Assembly: GCA_034509735.1 (NCBI GenBank)
Contig: JACGWO010000007.1
Coordinates: 24,704,046 to 24,768,045, forward strand
Direction: 5' to 3'
Length of the DNA stretch: 64,000 nt
Source of the DNA: Sesamum alatum
Lineage: Eukaryota > Streptophyta > Magnoliopsida > Lamiales > Pedaliaceae
Part shown: piece by piece, positions 21,078 through 32,929 of the stretch
Position numbering within the stretch: position 1 is the first letter of the stretch
Layout: every line of letters begins with the position of its first letter
Program-made: the position numbers and the translations under genes
Notes under the pieces: model-generated
Database searches by the model: none
What the model saw: the letters and a program-made list of their open reading frames with translations, nothing else
What the model was told of the DNA's origin: nothing

Positions 21078-22702
21078 TTAGAGTAGTGCGACATAAGCAT
21101 TATCTTCTTCCGGGGTTAGAGAAGCACTTGTGTAAATTGGCCTGGGATCTTCGGCATCACCTAGATTGACTTCTTTCAACTCGTCAACGGTGGCTTTAAT
21201 GCCTTCCTCAAGTTCTAGAGGAGCGTATTCAGCATCTTCTTCTTCAACCTCTTCATTTTCGATTAAGGTGATGTGATGGGCTAGGGCGACATCTTCTTCA
21301 GCATTGTCGTCAATATAGTTGGATGATGCAACGCTTTCTCTGTCATCCTCGTCATCAAGTTGAACTTGTGTGAAGACCATTGTTCTTGTTTTAACTTTCA
21401 AGACTCTGCCACAATGCTGTTTTCCTTTGATTGTGCAGCCACCTTGGACATGGCTTTCTTTTGGTTCATCATTCCTTTCTGTGGACCAAGTCTATCAAAG
21501 ACAGATTGATTGTTGGTCCTTCTGTGCACCAGTCTTTTACATGGGCCGAGTCTATTGAAGACAGACTCCCATGGATTTTCTTTCCTTTGATCATCTTCTG
21601 TTGAAGAGAGACTTTCACTGACATGGTTGCTGTTGGCCCTTTTTATGGTTATGCGAATAGGCTTAGGAGGGATAAAGCCAAGACCCACACGTGAATCTGG
21701 GACTGCATGCCCTTTTTCCTTTAACATCACTTGGGTGGCGCTAAGTCCATGGAGCTTCTTTCCGGTGGCTTTGGGAGGAAGTTTTCCAAGGGCTACTCTT
21801 TCTTGTGGATTATACCCGGCTTTAACAAGTAATTTGAAGGCTTTAGGATCATACCCTTCTCCATCTATAGCAAACGTTTCATGTCCCGCTTCTTCTTTTT
21901 GGGTTGAGGACACAAATCCTTCGAGTGGCGGTTTCGATGGTTGCTTCGCGTTGACTTGAGTCAATGGTAAAGTCAAACTCTTTGAAAATCCGGCCTCGAC
22001 AACGGGCTGCTCATTTCTCCTCATGTTTCCATCGTCATGTGACCTTGGTTTCTCAGAGGGTGAAATCTCTTTTCCTCTTTTGGCAGTTTCAACGTAGTAC
22101 TTGGCGTCGGCGAAGTGCGACTCAGCTTCGGTAAAAGGCTTGGTATCACCGAGTACCCTTTTCACTATACCATTGCGGCAGTATTTGAAGCATTGATGCC
22201 ATGTTGAGGGGACCACAGAATTTTCATGCAACCAAGGGCGGCCAAGAAGCATGTTGTAAGAAGTCTTGGCGTCTATAACATGGAATAGTGCGGTTGGCGC
22301 CATATCGTCCATCAACAATTCCATCCTGATAATGCCGACAGCCCTTTGTCCTCCTTGATTGAAGCCTTGAATCATGAGGCGGCTGTTTGCGAGTTCGTCC
22401 ATCGCGATCCCCAAGTCTCTCAAGGTTCGTAGGGGTAAGATATTGACTGCAGAGCCTCCATCGATCAATATTCTATTCACCTTTTGTTCGCATGCATATC
22501 CAGCGATGAACAAGGGGCGGTTATGCAGTTTTGACCCAAGAAGCAAATCTTCGTCGGTGAAGGTAATGGTGGACATGCATTCATCACTATCACAGGAATT
22601 TTCTTTTTTAGACAGAGCGTCCTCTTTGATCGCAGTAGCATTCTCGTGTGTGGTATTGTAGGAGGCTTCGCTGTCGAAAGACCCACATTGGACCGAGGTC
22701 AT
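21078..22702 (-). pseudogene. Protease region and linker of G polyprotein
   Basis: A 434-codon open frame (21398-22702) contains a retropepsin-like site ILIDGGSAVNILP (DGGS at about 22451-22462) and the downstream YNMLLGRPWLH motif. A long linker follows, with two copies of an SVFxRLGP motif near its C-terminus. A second open piece (21078-21401) is strongly acidic. The DGGS form of the active site is usual for this gypsy group. The linker before reverse transcriptase is typical of Tat elements. Confidence 0.85.
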
Positions 22703-22780
22703 GTTTGTTGCTGTGGTATCTTCTTCAAGAGAGATCTTGCCTTAGCGAGCTAATTGCATAACCTTATATTTGAACACAAA

Positions 22781-24304
22781 TCAATCTTGTATCGAATGCC
22801 TAACTAAACGATGGTACTTGCAGTATTTTGGGTCATCTGTTCGTTCGGCTTCTTCAGGCCATTTCGCTTTGGGTAGTTCAATGAGGTTGGCCTCCAACAA
22901 GTCATCGAATATCCCGGGGACATCGGAATCAAGGAAAGGATATTTCTTTGCTTGCATTTCCTTCAAAGTTAGCTTTCTTAGCGGTCTTTCGTAAGGTGCA
23001 TTTTGCTTCGGGGCAATGCTGTCTTTCGCTGCGCTCCTAAGCTTGAGTGGCGCTACATTCACTGCCATCGATTCCTTGCTTGGAGGTTTTGAAAAGGGTT
23101 TGCCCCCTTTCTTGATTTTTTGCCTTTCCTTGGTTCTGCGGGGCTCTTGGACAGGTGGTCCTTCTACTCCACTTGCTGCCATACTTAACTCCATGTCATG
23201 CGCTCGAGTGGCCAAATCTTCGGATGATCAAGGTAGGATTCCTTGAAGAATATACCGAAGACCCCAATGCATTCCTTGAATACACATCTCAATGGCGGAA
23301 GCTTCAGATAATCGGTCTTTGCAGTTGAGGCTCAGATTCCTCCACCTATTGATATAATCGATGACCGGCTCATCCTTCCATTGGCGAGAATTTGTAAGCT
23401 CAATCATGCTGACAGTGCGTCGAGTGCTATAGAAGCGATTCAGGAATTCTTGCTCTAGCTGGTCCCGTCCATCAATTAAACCGGCTTCCATATCAGTATA
23501 CCAATCAAATGCGTTGCCTTTCAGTGATCGGACGAACTATTTGACTAGATGATCGCCATAGGTTCCAGCATTGTTGCACGTTTCGACGAAGTAGGCATGC
23601 TGCTTAGGATTGCCTTTGCCGTCAAATTGTTGGAACTTTGGCGGTTGGTAGCCCATTGGCATTTTTAAGCAGTCAATTTTTGGAGTGTAGGGCTTGGAGT
23701 AAGTACAGGATGACCTTGAGCTTCCCCCAATCTTGCTCCTAATGGTCCCTTCGATGAATTCTTTCAATTGGTCCATAGGGATCAATCCATTGGATGAGAC
23801 TTAAAGCCTCTTTGCAGGTTCATCTTTCTCGGTGAAGTTCTCCTTTGTGGATATTTCTACTTCATCGTGAGCCTCAACTTGTTTTCCCCGAGTGTGGCTT
23901 GTCTCAACATTGTCTGGCTTGTTGATCAACCTGGCAATTTGGGCATCTTGCTCTTGGACATGCTTAGCGAGTCCCTCGATAGCTCTTGTCAGGCTTGCAA
24001 TTTGCTCTTCTAAGGTTGTGGCATTCGTCACCATGACTGGGGCCACATTTGTTGTGAAGGAATAGCTAGACTTGGAGCGAGGAGAGGACGGGGGAGGTTT
24101 ATCTTCGTCATCTTCGCTTGCATGGTTAGGCACGAATATGCCCTTCTGAGCAGACTCAATTGGAGGAGTCATCTGGGAAGATTCCTTGAGTTTCTTCGAC
24201 ATGCTCCTCGTAGTAACACCAAGACTCTTGGTACTTGAACTTGAAGACTTTGTTGTGGCAAGTTTGGAATTCACCGTCGTCATGGCTTTTCCTTGAGTGT
24301 CCAT
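22781..24304 (-). pseudogene. gag of element G, broken
   Basis: The frame starts MDTQGKAMTT at 24304, just 48 bp past the primer site. An N-terminal serine-rich and coiled-coil segment (24304-23801) includes TLEEQIASLTRAIEGLAKHV. The Retrotrans_gag core is split over 23785-23537 (QPPKFQQFDGKGNPKQH) and 23491-23228 (LEQEFLNRFYSTRRTVSM, QWKDEPVIDYINRWR). The C-terminal segment (23215-22781) is basic and proline-rich and ends with DPKYCKYHR. In-frame stops separate the four pieces. Confidence 0.85.
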
Positions 24305-24351
24305 TGAAAAACTTCAGACTTCGTTGAAGGGAAGAGATGAGAGGTAGAGAT

Positions 24352-24369
24352 GTCCCACTGGGCGTGCCA
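24352..24369 (-). other. Primer binding site of G
   Basis: On the minus strand it reads TGGCACGCCCAGTGGGAC, a non-iMet primer site, 5 bp from the LTR edge at 24375. I do not assign the tRNA with confidence. Confidence 0.65.
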
Positions 24370-24374
24370 AAATT

Positions 24375-25293
24375 TGTAAACAAATTTTCGTGTTCCTGAA
24401 TTTAACGAAACAAGAAAATATTACAAATGAATTCTTGAATTGAATTGAATATTTGTGGGTGCGAAATCTCTACTTGAAACCTCTGATTCTTCTCTTCAAG
24501 AACGTGATCTTTGACTTCGGCAACTTCGGAGGTGAAACTGTGACGTTTGATCTCCTTTGACGTTGACTTCGACTTTGAATAACGTTAATTCGGGGGTTGT
24601 TGACTTGTTCCCGGATCGAACGCTATAAACTTGACGATTCTTGACTTGAATTTGGGATGTTCTTGGTGGATTTGAGACTTTGATCTTCCGCCAAGGTGGA
24701 TTTCGGTTTTGCTAACGTTAATTCGACGGTCTTCGGACTTCTTATCGAATCAAACGCTGACTTTGGAGGATTTCCGCGACGAATGCCTTGAATCTTGCCT
24801 AGAACGCCGTGGATCTTCCTTGATTTGTGAGAGGATTTCGAGACTTCTTAAATGCTCTCTTGCTTGCTTGTGTGTTTTGAATGAATTCCCATGACCCCTT
24901 TATATAGCTGTCAAAGAGGTAGAGTTGTGGTGAACTTGAACACTTATTTTGTATTACCCCTTTATTTTAATTTAAAGAGATAAATACATTAAATATTTGG
25001 GAAGACATGATTGGTCAATTTCAATATTATCTCTTTAATTTTTGTATTTTTTGAAGAGATAATATTAGAAATATTTGACTTGATTTGATTGGCCGGAACA
25101 CCTCAATTTAACACATGGCGACCATTGATTTGATGACGAAATATATATCAAAATATCAATTAATTTAACTATTTATATTTAGAATTAATTTAGTAAATTC
25201 TAAAATATAAATAGAAAAATAGGATATAATTGATAAATAATATATATTTTCCATTTGTCATCATTTGATTGGGCGCAAAATTATTTATCTACA
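24375..25293 (-). repeat. 5' LTR of element G (919 bp)
   Basis: The ends are TGTAAAC at the primer side and ATCTACA at the outer side, giving TGTA...TACA termini. It contains a TATA-like motif near 24900 (CTTTATATAGC on the plus strand) and an AT-rich outer half. Copia leader sequence resumes immediately at 25294. Confidence 0.8.
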
Positions 25294-26689
25294 ACGGTAC
25301 TCTCAAATGTTATTTTCGGGAAATCCTTTCCTAGTGGGCTTGGGATCCACAGTGAATTTTCCCATGCCCCGCTTTTACGATTCGCATGGAAAAAATCCTA
25401 TGGGAGGTATACAATACCATTCTCGTTCCACGAGATTCCCAAGATTATCGCCTCACCCTTTCACATGATCCCGAGGACTCCAAGCGAATCATGTTAATCG
25501 GGCGTTAGACCCGACCCAATCTACCGAGCCACAGACCCACTGCTACCCCCACGACTCGTGAGACAGGTAACAGCGGTCTATCTTTCGTTCATGACACAAT
25601 GCAGCTTCTTTTAAGTACAATAACATCCCACGACTCATGAGACCACACTATTGACCTAAATCAGCTTCCTCACTGTGCCATGGATGGGAAGGCATGGACA
25701 AACTCCCAGAGTCCATGTCCATTTTGTCTAGGGTCTAATATTTTGACATTGGTCCAATCAATGTGAGAGTAATAAATGACCGAGATCTCATAATATAAAA
25801 TATCTACACATCCATCCATAATGCGTAATAAATAAATTGCATCTACAGTAGTTATATGATAAATAAAGCGCCATTCATCCCTCACAATAACCACATGCAA
25901 AATTAAAGCATAGTACGCCCCTGTTGGATGATCACGAGCCCGAATCCTATGCGATCCACTGAGCCCGCAGTGGATCTATGGTCAATCTAAGGTTGGTCCT
26001 ATACTATCACATTAATAGTAACCCAATCATCATTCTGATGAGCCTTGGTCTCTTTTCTCTTTTCTTCTCTTCATGGAAACGCCTTGGAACCTCTAGTCTG
26101 GGCTCTCCATGTGGACCTTCCTTCTTCTCCATCAATTACATCAAATTGAAACCTCACTCCTATTCTACTCTCATTACATATTAAAAATAGAAACCCCAGC
26201 GAAAACCCGGGGGGAGTACATAAGGAGGGAGATAGAATGCCTTATTATTCCAAGGCAACTAGAGAGAGAGAGAAGAAGAAAGCAATAAAAGAGGCACACA
26301 GGCCCAACATAAAATTAAACCATACATTCGGTCCTGCGCTCGTGATCATCCGTTTTCATCCAACACACATAATCATATGATCCAATCATATAATAACAAC
26401 ATACCAATAATACATGATTACCAATCACAATTATCCAAGATAAAATAAATGCGTAACGTATGAAAATATGGCATAACTATTGGTAATAATATTTTCTCGT
26501 TTTAGAAAAACCTTTCCTCATTATTTCTAGGTAAAATATCCCCGGGATTCCAAATCCAATATATTTTACCTCCTAAAATAATGCCTTAGAAAATTAGCAA
26601 AAAAATGAACAAAACTGAATTTTCAGAATTAATTAGAAAATTAAAACTGAAAAATAAACAAAATACAAAAGGGAGAAACCCTAGCTAAC

Positions 26690-27245
26690 CGGCAGCCAGC
26701 CGGCGTGAACGCAGGGCAGCAGGCTCAGCCTGTCGCCTCTGCGCGCGCAGGCTCTGCGTAACCGAGCGCGCGCGCGCAGGCCCCTGCCTGTGTGCGTGCG
26801 CGCCTGGTCGGCAGGAGGCTGTGCGGCCGCGCGTGCAGGCTCCCTTGCTTGCGCGCGCGCTGGCTTGCTGGCTACCAGCCGCGCGTCTGCCCTGCGCACT
26901 AGGAGCGTCCACCGGGCGTGTGCGCGCAGACACCATCATCTGCGTGCGCACGCCCCTGGTGGACTCTCCAGCACGCACTTGTGTGCGCGCGCGCGCATGA
27001 GGTGTCTGCGTGCGCGCGTGCCTGGAAGCACCGCCCTGTTCGCGCGCTCACGCGCGGCCAGAGTGCGCAGGCATCCCGGCACGCTGGCCTGACGCGCGCG
27101 CGCGGGCTTCCCTGCCCGTTTGCGCGCGCCCCCGAGCCGGCAGGTTGGCTGCGCGCAGGCAGGGGTGCTTGCGCGCGTCTGCCCTGCCTGTGCGCACGGC
27201 TGCGGGCGGCCAGCCTCCGGTTGGTCGGCGTGCTGCGGCGTTTTT
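26690..27245. other. GC-rich hairpin island in leader of C
   Basis: It is homologous in position and style to the island in A. A very long stem spans 26907-26964: GTCCACC pairs with GGTGGAC, and inside it a 17-bp stem (26914-26930 with 26939-26955) has a few G-T pairs and the same CAGA/TCTG core as in A. Confidence 0.85.
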
Positions 27246-27440
27246 CCGTTTTCATTCGATTTTTCACCCCCGTTTCCCAAGAAAAACAGAAAAACCAACG
27301 ATACCAAAATCACACGAATTAAAAAAGTAAGAAAATGACATGCTTTAATAATGATATAACCAAGAATTAATTAAAACATGCCAAGAACACGTTTCATGTT
27401 TGAAATGCACGTAAAACCCTTGGCCTATACACCGAACCGG

Positions 27441-27452
27441 GCTCTGATACCA
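27441..27452 (-). other. tRNA-iMet primer binding site of C
   Basis: TGGTATCAGAGC on the minus strand, one base from the LTR start at 27454. Confidence 0.9.
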
Positions 27453-27453
27453 C

Positions 27454-29436
27454 TGAAAGATTGTGAATCGTCCAGGGAAATAGCGCGAATGCAGAAGTGC
27501 GGTATAAAGATTAAATACAAAAATTAAAACATGCTTTCAATAAAATAAAAGAACACGTTCAAGGGGTGTACCGTTGAAGTTCCCGGGCGTTCGGTGTATC
27601 TCATGAATCAAAAAACATAAAAGAAATCATGGAGGCCATAGGATTAAAAATAAAGAGAAACAAAAATTTAAACCGGAACCTACCGATTGTCGTTTTCGTC
27701 TTCTAACCGATACTCGCGTTGTTCCCCGATTTGCTCCAAGTCTCGTATGTGAGACCCTCCAAACAGTAACACGCAATCCATCCACGTATCTTGCACGTCG
27801 TGCTAGCGAACGAACAAGTATTTTTGGAGAGGATGAATTAATCACACGTTATTAATTAACGGTATTAATTCTCCTAAGTTCAATTGTTCCAAGAAGAAAA
27901 GAACAAGAAATTATTTTCTTGTTGTGAGAGAGAGGGGGCGGACGAGTAGGGAGAGAGGAGAGAGCCAAGTGTGTGTGTGTGTGTGTGTTGGAATTTCATC
28001 ACTCTTAAATAGTGAGGGGCTAGGACTATTTATAGAGGAGGAGTTTAATCCTCTTTAAACTCCAACTCTAAAGAAGACTATTTTGACTAGGATTTTGACC
28101 TAGTCAAAGTCCTAGTCAAAGTAGTATTTGACCTAGTCAAATTAATCATAGCCATCCATCTGTCCCTTTCCATCTCAACCATTAATTTAATTTAATGGAA
28201 TATTTAAAACCTATTTAAATATTTCAAAGAGCAATAAATAAATTATAATAAATATAAGTATTTATTCTAGGTCCATTAAATTAATTTTCTAATAAATCCA
28301 ATTTATTATATCAATCCCTTTTATCTAATAAAAGGAATTAATTCTCTCCAAGAAAATAAAGGACCCGATTAAATCCAATTTAATCATTCCATTTCTCCAA
28401 TATTTAATTCTAAATTAAATACTTAATGTGTGTGGATTGTGTGTGACTCTTCAGGTTCACCTTTCAGTTAGACTTGGTCAGATTCCTAGAATCCGCCCGT
28501 TACCATGGGTGGCCATTTAGGAACGGTCCATGGCACTAGAGACTAGGTGAATTTTCGGGGATGGACATTTAGGCTCTAACAGTACGCTCATCCTTCTGTC
28601 TACAGTCTCACCACTTAGGGTCTAAGGCACGGAAAATGCAGGTACCCATTTTGGACCTAAGTGTCGGCCTGTCCTTACTAAACGCCGCAAGGGAATCCTT
28701 CCCCTCTGTTCAGTTACTGTGGCCATAGATTTTAGGGACAAGACACAGAGTATTTGTGAGACTCAACTGTCAATGCCTTTTGACAGAAGACAGATCCTTT
28801 CTTGGAAACTATTGTCACTCTGTACGCCAGAGCTGCACTAGACATGGCTTATGACTACTCAAGTGCTTCTTGGCAATCTCTCACCATATCTAAGATACAG
28901 ACCTAACATACAGGTAAACTCAGTAGTTCCTCAAGTCAAAGGACTTGACCTGTACCGTTGGAACCGGGAACACACGTCATACCTGGCCGACCCTACTCAA
29001 GGTCCTCTGTAAGACGGTTCCCGCGAGTCACCTCAGTCAGCTGCTTCCTAGCAGGCTAACCCACTAACACTGCTTGGACGACCCTCGTCCCCCGTCGATG
29101 AAATACGACAGCAGATGCTTAGTGTAAGTCTCAAGGGGAATCTCGGTACCCATTTTCGAGATTCCTTGACTTGGAGGTTTCCGGACTGATTCGGCGGGAC
29201 TGATTTCATGGACCTACCTCCAAGCGTAGTCCCAGTCCGTGAAATATATTTTCAGTCTGTGTGCTTTGTTTGTGTAGTGAACAGATATGAAATGCAGATA
29301 AAGTGAACACAAACAAAGTAATGCCAAATGAATTCACTTCTTTATTCATTAATAAATTTATCGAAACACTGAAATTGTCTAGACATAGATTGCATTTTGC
29401 CCGCCAAGATTGGCTATATGGTCACCTATTCTAACA
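27454..29436 (-). repeat. 5' LTR of element C (1983 bp)
   Basis: It begins TGAAAGATTGTG and ends CTAACA on the plus strand. A W-box-like cluster lies at 28081-28142 and a TATA-like CTATTTATAG at 28026-28035, both acting leftward. There is a GT microsatellite near 27970. It is closely related to the LTRs of A. Confidence 0.9.
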
Positions 29437-32014
29437 AAGACAAAAGCCGTCAAAGCACCTACCAACACTAAGAGTGTTCCCATTGTCAAAGTGGGGAAAG
29501 GCAAAGGAAAAGGGAAGGTTGACTCAAAGCAACAGTCGAGGGCATATGACATATATATTCGTTGCCGTGAGAAAGGGCATTGGAAGAGGGATTGCCCCAA
29601 ACTCCTCTCCAAGCAGGGTATTTTTGTGATTGAGGTTAATATGGTTACTAACACTGCCTCTTGGGTATTAGATACCGGCTGTGGAGCTCACATTTGCTAT
29701 GATTTGCAGGTGCTGAAAAGAAGCAGAAAACTGAGTGGCGGAGATATGGTCCTAAAGTTTGGAAATGGCAAGGCCATCTCGGCAAAGCAGTAGGATCCGC
29801 CACCCTAGTAGTTAGTGATCGTATTAGTATAGAATTAGAGCAAGTTTATTATGTACCTAGCATGATTAGAAACATCATTTCCATTCCGTTGGTAGACAAT
29901 ACTGGATATGAGTTTATAATCAATAAAAATTGCTTTTATTTGATGAAGGGTGGTATTGCTCATCTGTTTGGTACGCTTAATAACGGCCTCTATATCTTAC
30001 AACAAGCGAATTTCGTTCTAAACGCTCAACACAAACGTAAAACAGATGATAACGGGAACGCACAACTGTGGCACGCAAGGTTAGGTCACATTTTGCAAGA
30101 TAGAATGAAGAAATTGGTAGACTCAAATAACCTAGAGGTTGGGGACTTGGGTAAACTACCAACTTGTTAATCCTGTCTCAGAGGGAAAATGACCAAAAAG
30201 CCCTTTGTAGGACAAAGCAGGCTTGCCACAGGTCTGTTGGACTTGGTCCATACAGACGTATGTGGACCACTAAGCACGCAAGCCCGAGGTGGGTTCTCCT
30301 ACTTTATAACCTTCACTGATGATCATTCACGGTATGGTTATGTATAGGTGATGAGGTACAAGTCTGAAGCTCTTGAGAGGTTTAAAGAATTCAGACTTGA
30401 AGTTGAGAACCAAATCGGCTGCAAAATTAAAGTCCTACGGTCAGACCGAGGCGGAGTGTACCTTAGTACTGAGTTCTTTAATTATCTTACAGTATAATCT
30501 CTGAATGGACACCTCCCGGGACACCACAGTTAAATGAGGTCTCCGAAAGGAGGAATCGAACCCTGTTGGACATAGTCCAATCCATAATGAGTTTTACCAA
30601 ATTGTCCTTGTCGTTTTGGGGATTCGCATTGGAGACTGCGGCCAAATTGTTAAACTTGGCACCAACCAATGTATTGACCCAGACCCCATATGAGATATGG
30701 TATGGCAAGCCTGCATCCTACAACTACTTGAAAGTGTGGGGTAGCCCGGCATACATCAAGAAGCTAGTGGGAGACAAGCTAGAATCAAAGTCTAGTTTGT
30801 GCAAGTTCGTTAGATACCCCAAAGAAACTGCAGGTTATTATTTCTATGACCCCATGGAACAGAAGGTATTTATTTCAAGGAACACAGTATTCTTGGAACA
30901 AGGTTTTCTAGAGGATATCCAGCCTGATGAACTGATCCTTGAGGAGTCAAGTGATGCACACCAGTCATCAGTGGAAGCCGCGGATTCCTCACTTAGAGGA
31001 TTCAGGATAGATACCCAAAAGGCTGATCAACCTCGAGAAGTTCAGCATGTTAGGCATGACGAACGACCTCAGGAAGAGCCAGCCCCGGCACCTGAACCGC
31101 CAGCTCCTATTCAGTCAACGCCCACAGTTACCACTAACGTTCCCGTTCTCCGTAGGTCAGCAAGAGAGTCCCGACCTCCCATGAGGTATGGCTTTCTAAA
31201 CGCGACCATTCCATTGGATAAGGATCCTAAGACATACGGGGAAGTGATGTCTGACATCGACTTTGGGAGATGACTTGAGGCCATGAAAATCGAAATGGAC
31301 TCCATGAGTGAGAACCAAGTCTGGACACTTGTAGACCCACCCAAAGGGGTTAAGCCAGTGGGTTGTAAATGGGTCTATAAGCACAAACATGGCATTGATG
31401 GAGAAGTCACAACTTTCAAGGCTAGACTAGTGGCAAAAGGGTGTACTCAACGACCCGGGGTCAACTTCGAGGACACCTATTCGCCGGTAGCCATGGCTAA
31501 GTCCATTCGGATCTTGCTTGCCATAGCAGCATGGTGTGACTATGAGATATGACAGATAGACGTGAAAACGGCTTTCCTCAATAGTTTTGTTGAGAAAGAG
31601 ATCTACATGGATCAGCCAGAGGGGTTCACAGTCACCGGAGAAGAACAGAAAGTATGTCGTCTCCAGAAGTCCATCTATGGCCTCAAACAAACATCCTGAA
31701 GCTGGAACATGCGCTTTGATGAAGTCATACGGGGCTATGATTTCATCAAAAATGAATCCGACCCTTGTGTGTACAAGAAGGTCAGTGGCAGCTCTATAGT
31801 GTTCCTAGTGCTTTATGTGGATGACATTCTGCTCATAGGTAATGACGTTGGAATATTGGGTAACACAAAAGCATGGTTATCAACACAGTTTTCCATGAAG
31901 GATTTGGGTGAAGCCTCCTACATTCTTGGCATCTAGATTGTCAGGGACAGATCTAAAAGAATGTTGGGACTAACCCAAAACTCGTATATGGAGAAAGTCC
32001 TGAAAAGATTTTGC
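29437..32014 (+). pseudogene. Element D: copia gag-pol fragment
   Basis: This forward fragment opens in the basic linker of gag and aligns throughout with element B from about 39130 to 41710. It has a zinc knuckle lacking its first cysteine (YIRCREKGHWKRDC), an intact-looking protease site (WVLDTGCGAHIC, near 29670), GAG-pre-integrase, integrase core and reverse transcriptase with YVDD (31814-31825). In-frame stops lie near 30168, 30343, 31274, 31550 and 31936, and a deletion near 30490 removes several codons. The left part lies beyond element C and outside the window. The right end stops abruptly at 32014 inside the reverse transcriptase/connection region. Confidence 0.88.
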
Positions 32015-32650
32015 ATGGTCGATCCACATATTGTCTTTCAGATTGCTACTCTAAGGGGGATTGAAGATGCTCCCTCCCCCTCGGAGTGGGGGGACCTGAT
32101 TGAGATGCCCCAATAGAGGCCCTAACCCAACCTAGGAGAAATGTCAAGCCAGGCCCCGCAAGAGGAAGCCCAAATTGCGTCCATGACAAGGAGCCCAACA
32201 AAGCTCTCGGATAGAAGGCTCGAAAGAGGCCCCACTGGGAAGTCCCAATTAGGATAGGCCAGCCCTATCCCTATCCAGGAGAGATCTCCAACTACCTCCT
32301 ACGTCTCCATATGTCTCACCCAACAGGACTCTAAGAAGGACGGGAACGACCCACCAAGAGTCCTCAATCTTCAAGAGTTCCTCCAAAGCTGGGAGCCTTC
32401 TCTATAAATACTGGCCTCCTTGGTCGGGTTGGTAACGTTCTCTCTAGATTAAAATCTCACGAATTGCTCTCAGTTTACACCAAGAACATAACTCATTTTG
32501 CACATGAATTATCCTTATTTTCGCATTATTTTCAAGTTTATTTTCTCTATAATTGCTTACTGAGTTGAGCATTGGAGTGCTAACGCTTGTTTTGTGGGTC
32601 CCCTTTTCCCAATTTGACCGGAATAGGAGCCTAATTTGCTCAAGTCCAAG
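32015..32650 (+). mobile_element. LTR fragment of another retrotransposon (gypsy-like)
   Basis: The sequence changes abruptly from copia D at 32015. It has a TATA box (TCTATAAATAC, about 32401-32411) followed some 150 bp later by TTGAGCATTGGAGTGCTAACG and TTTGTGGGTCCCC. That wording resembles the R-U5 end of Ogre/Tat-type LTRs. It is unlike the LTR of G. I could not fix its ends or find a duplication, so it may be a truncated or solo LTR. Confidence 0.45.
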
Positions 32651-32929
32651 CCATAAATCGAACAAAGCTCTTTCAGCTCACATCAATATTATAATGTTAA
32701 AGTATATTTATACGTTTATAAATAATGTTAATGTGATCTCATCATCGATCTAAATGAGTGTAGATCTGACAGTTTTAACAAATGGGTACAAATATCAATT
32801 TATAATTTAAAAAATATAATGGCACGTGTAATTCACCACATTTTTGGTGTTCAATCAAATATCTTTTAAGGTGAATGGTAAATTTCATAAGTTTCACATA
32901 TTGTACAACACTCATATAAGTAAGCTTGT

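Larger units (their letters stand above)
2800..25293 (-). mobile_element. Element G: Tat-lineage Ty3/gypsy retrotransposon, interrupted by A
   Basis: Reading leftward from 25293 the order is 5' LTR (24375-25293), primer site (24352-24369), gag, protease, reverse transcriptase, two RNase H-like domains, integrase (end 17890), then an antisense plant-mobile-domain ORF (17632 back to 2800). The second RNase H domain and the antisense extra ORF are hallmarks of Tat/Ogre-type gypsy elements. Copia element A (5325-17436) sits inside the antisense ORF. G lies within copia element C: its LTR ends at 25293 and C's leader sequence resumes at once. The bases at 25294-25298 (ACGGT) are the predicted TSD; the other copy, and G's 3' LTR, lie left of the window. 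All ORFs are broken. Confidence 0.85.
25294..29436 (-). mobile_element. Element C: 5' end of a copia element (LTR and leader)
   Basis: It holds the 5' LTR (27454-29436), primer site (27441-27452) and leader with GC island, all minus strand. It stops in the leader at 25294 where gypsy G is inserted. Its gag-pol and 3' LTR are expected left of the window. The outer LTR end at 29436 abuts the gag coding sequence of copia D, so C inserted into D; AAGAC at 29437-29441 is the predicted duplication. Confidence 0.88.

Noticed and set aside
21627..22661. Plus-strand open frames opposite the protease region of G
   Set aside because: They are shadows of the minus-strand polyprotein frame.
26681..27338. 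Open frames in the GC island of C
   Set aside because: Same composition effect as in A; no frame is conserved between A, B and C.
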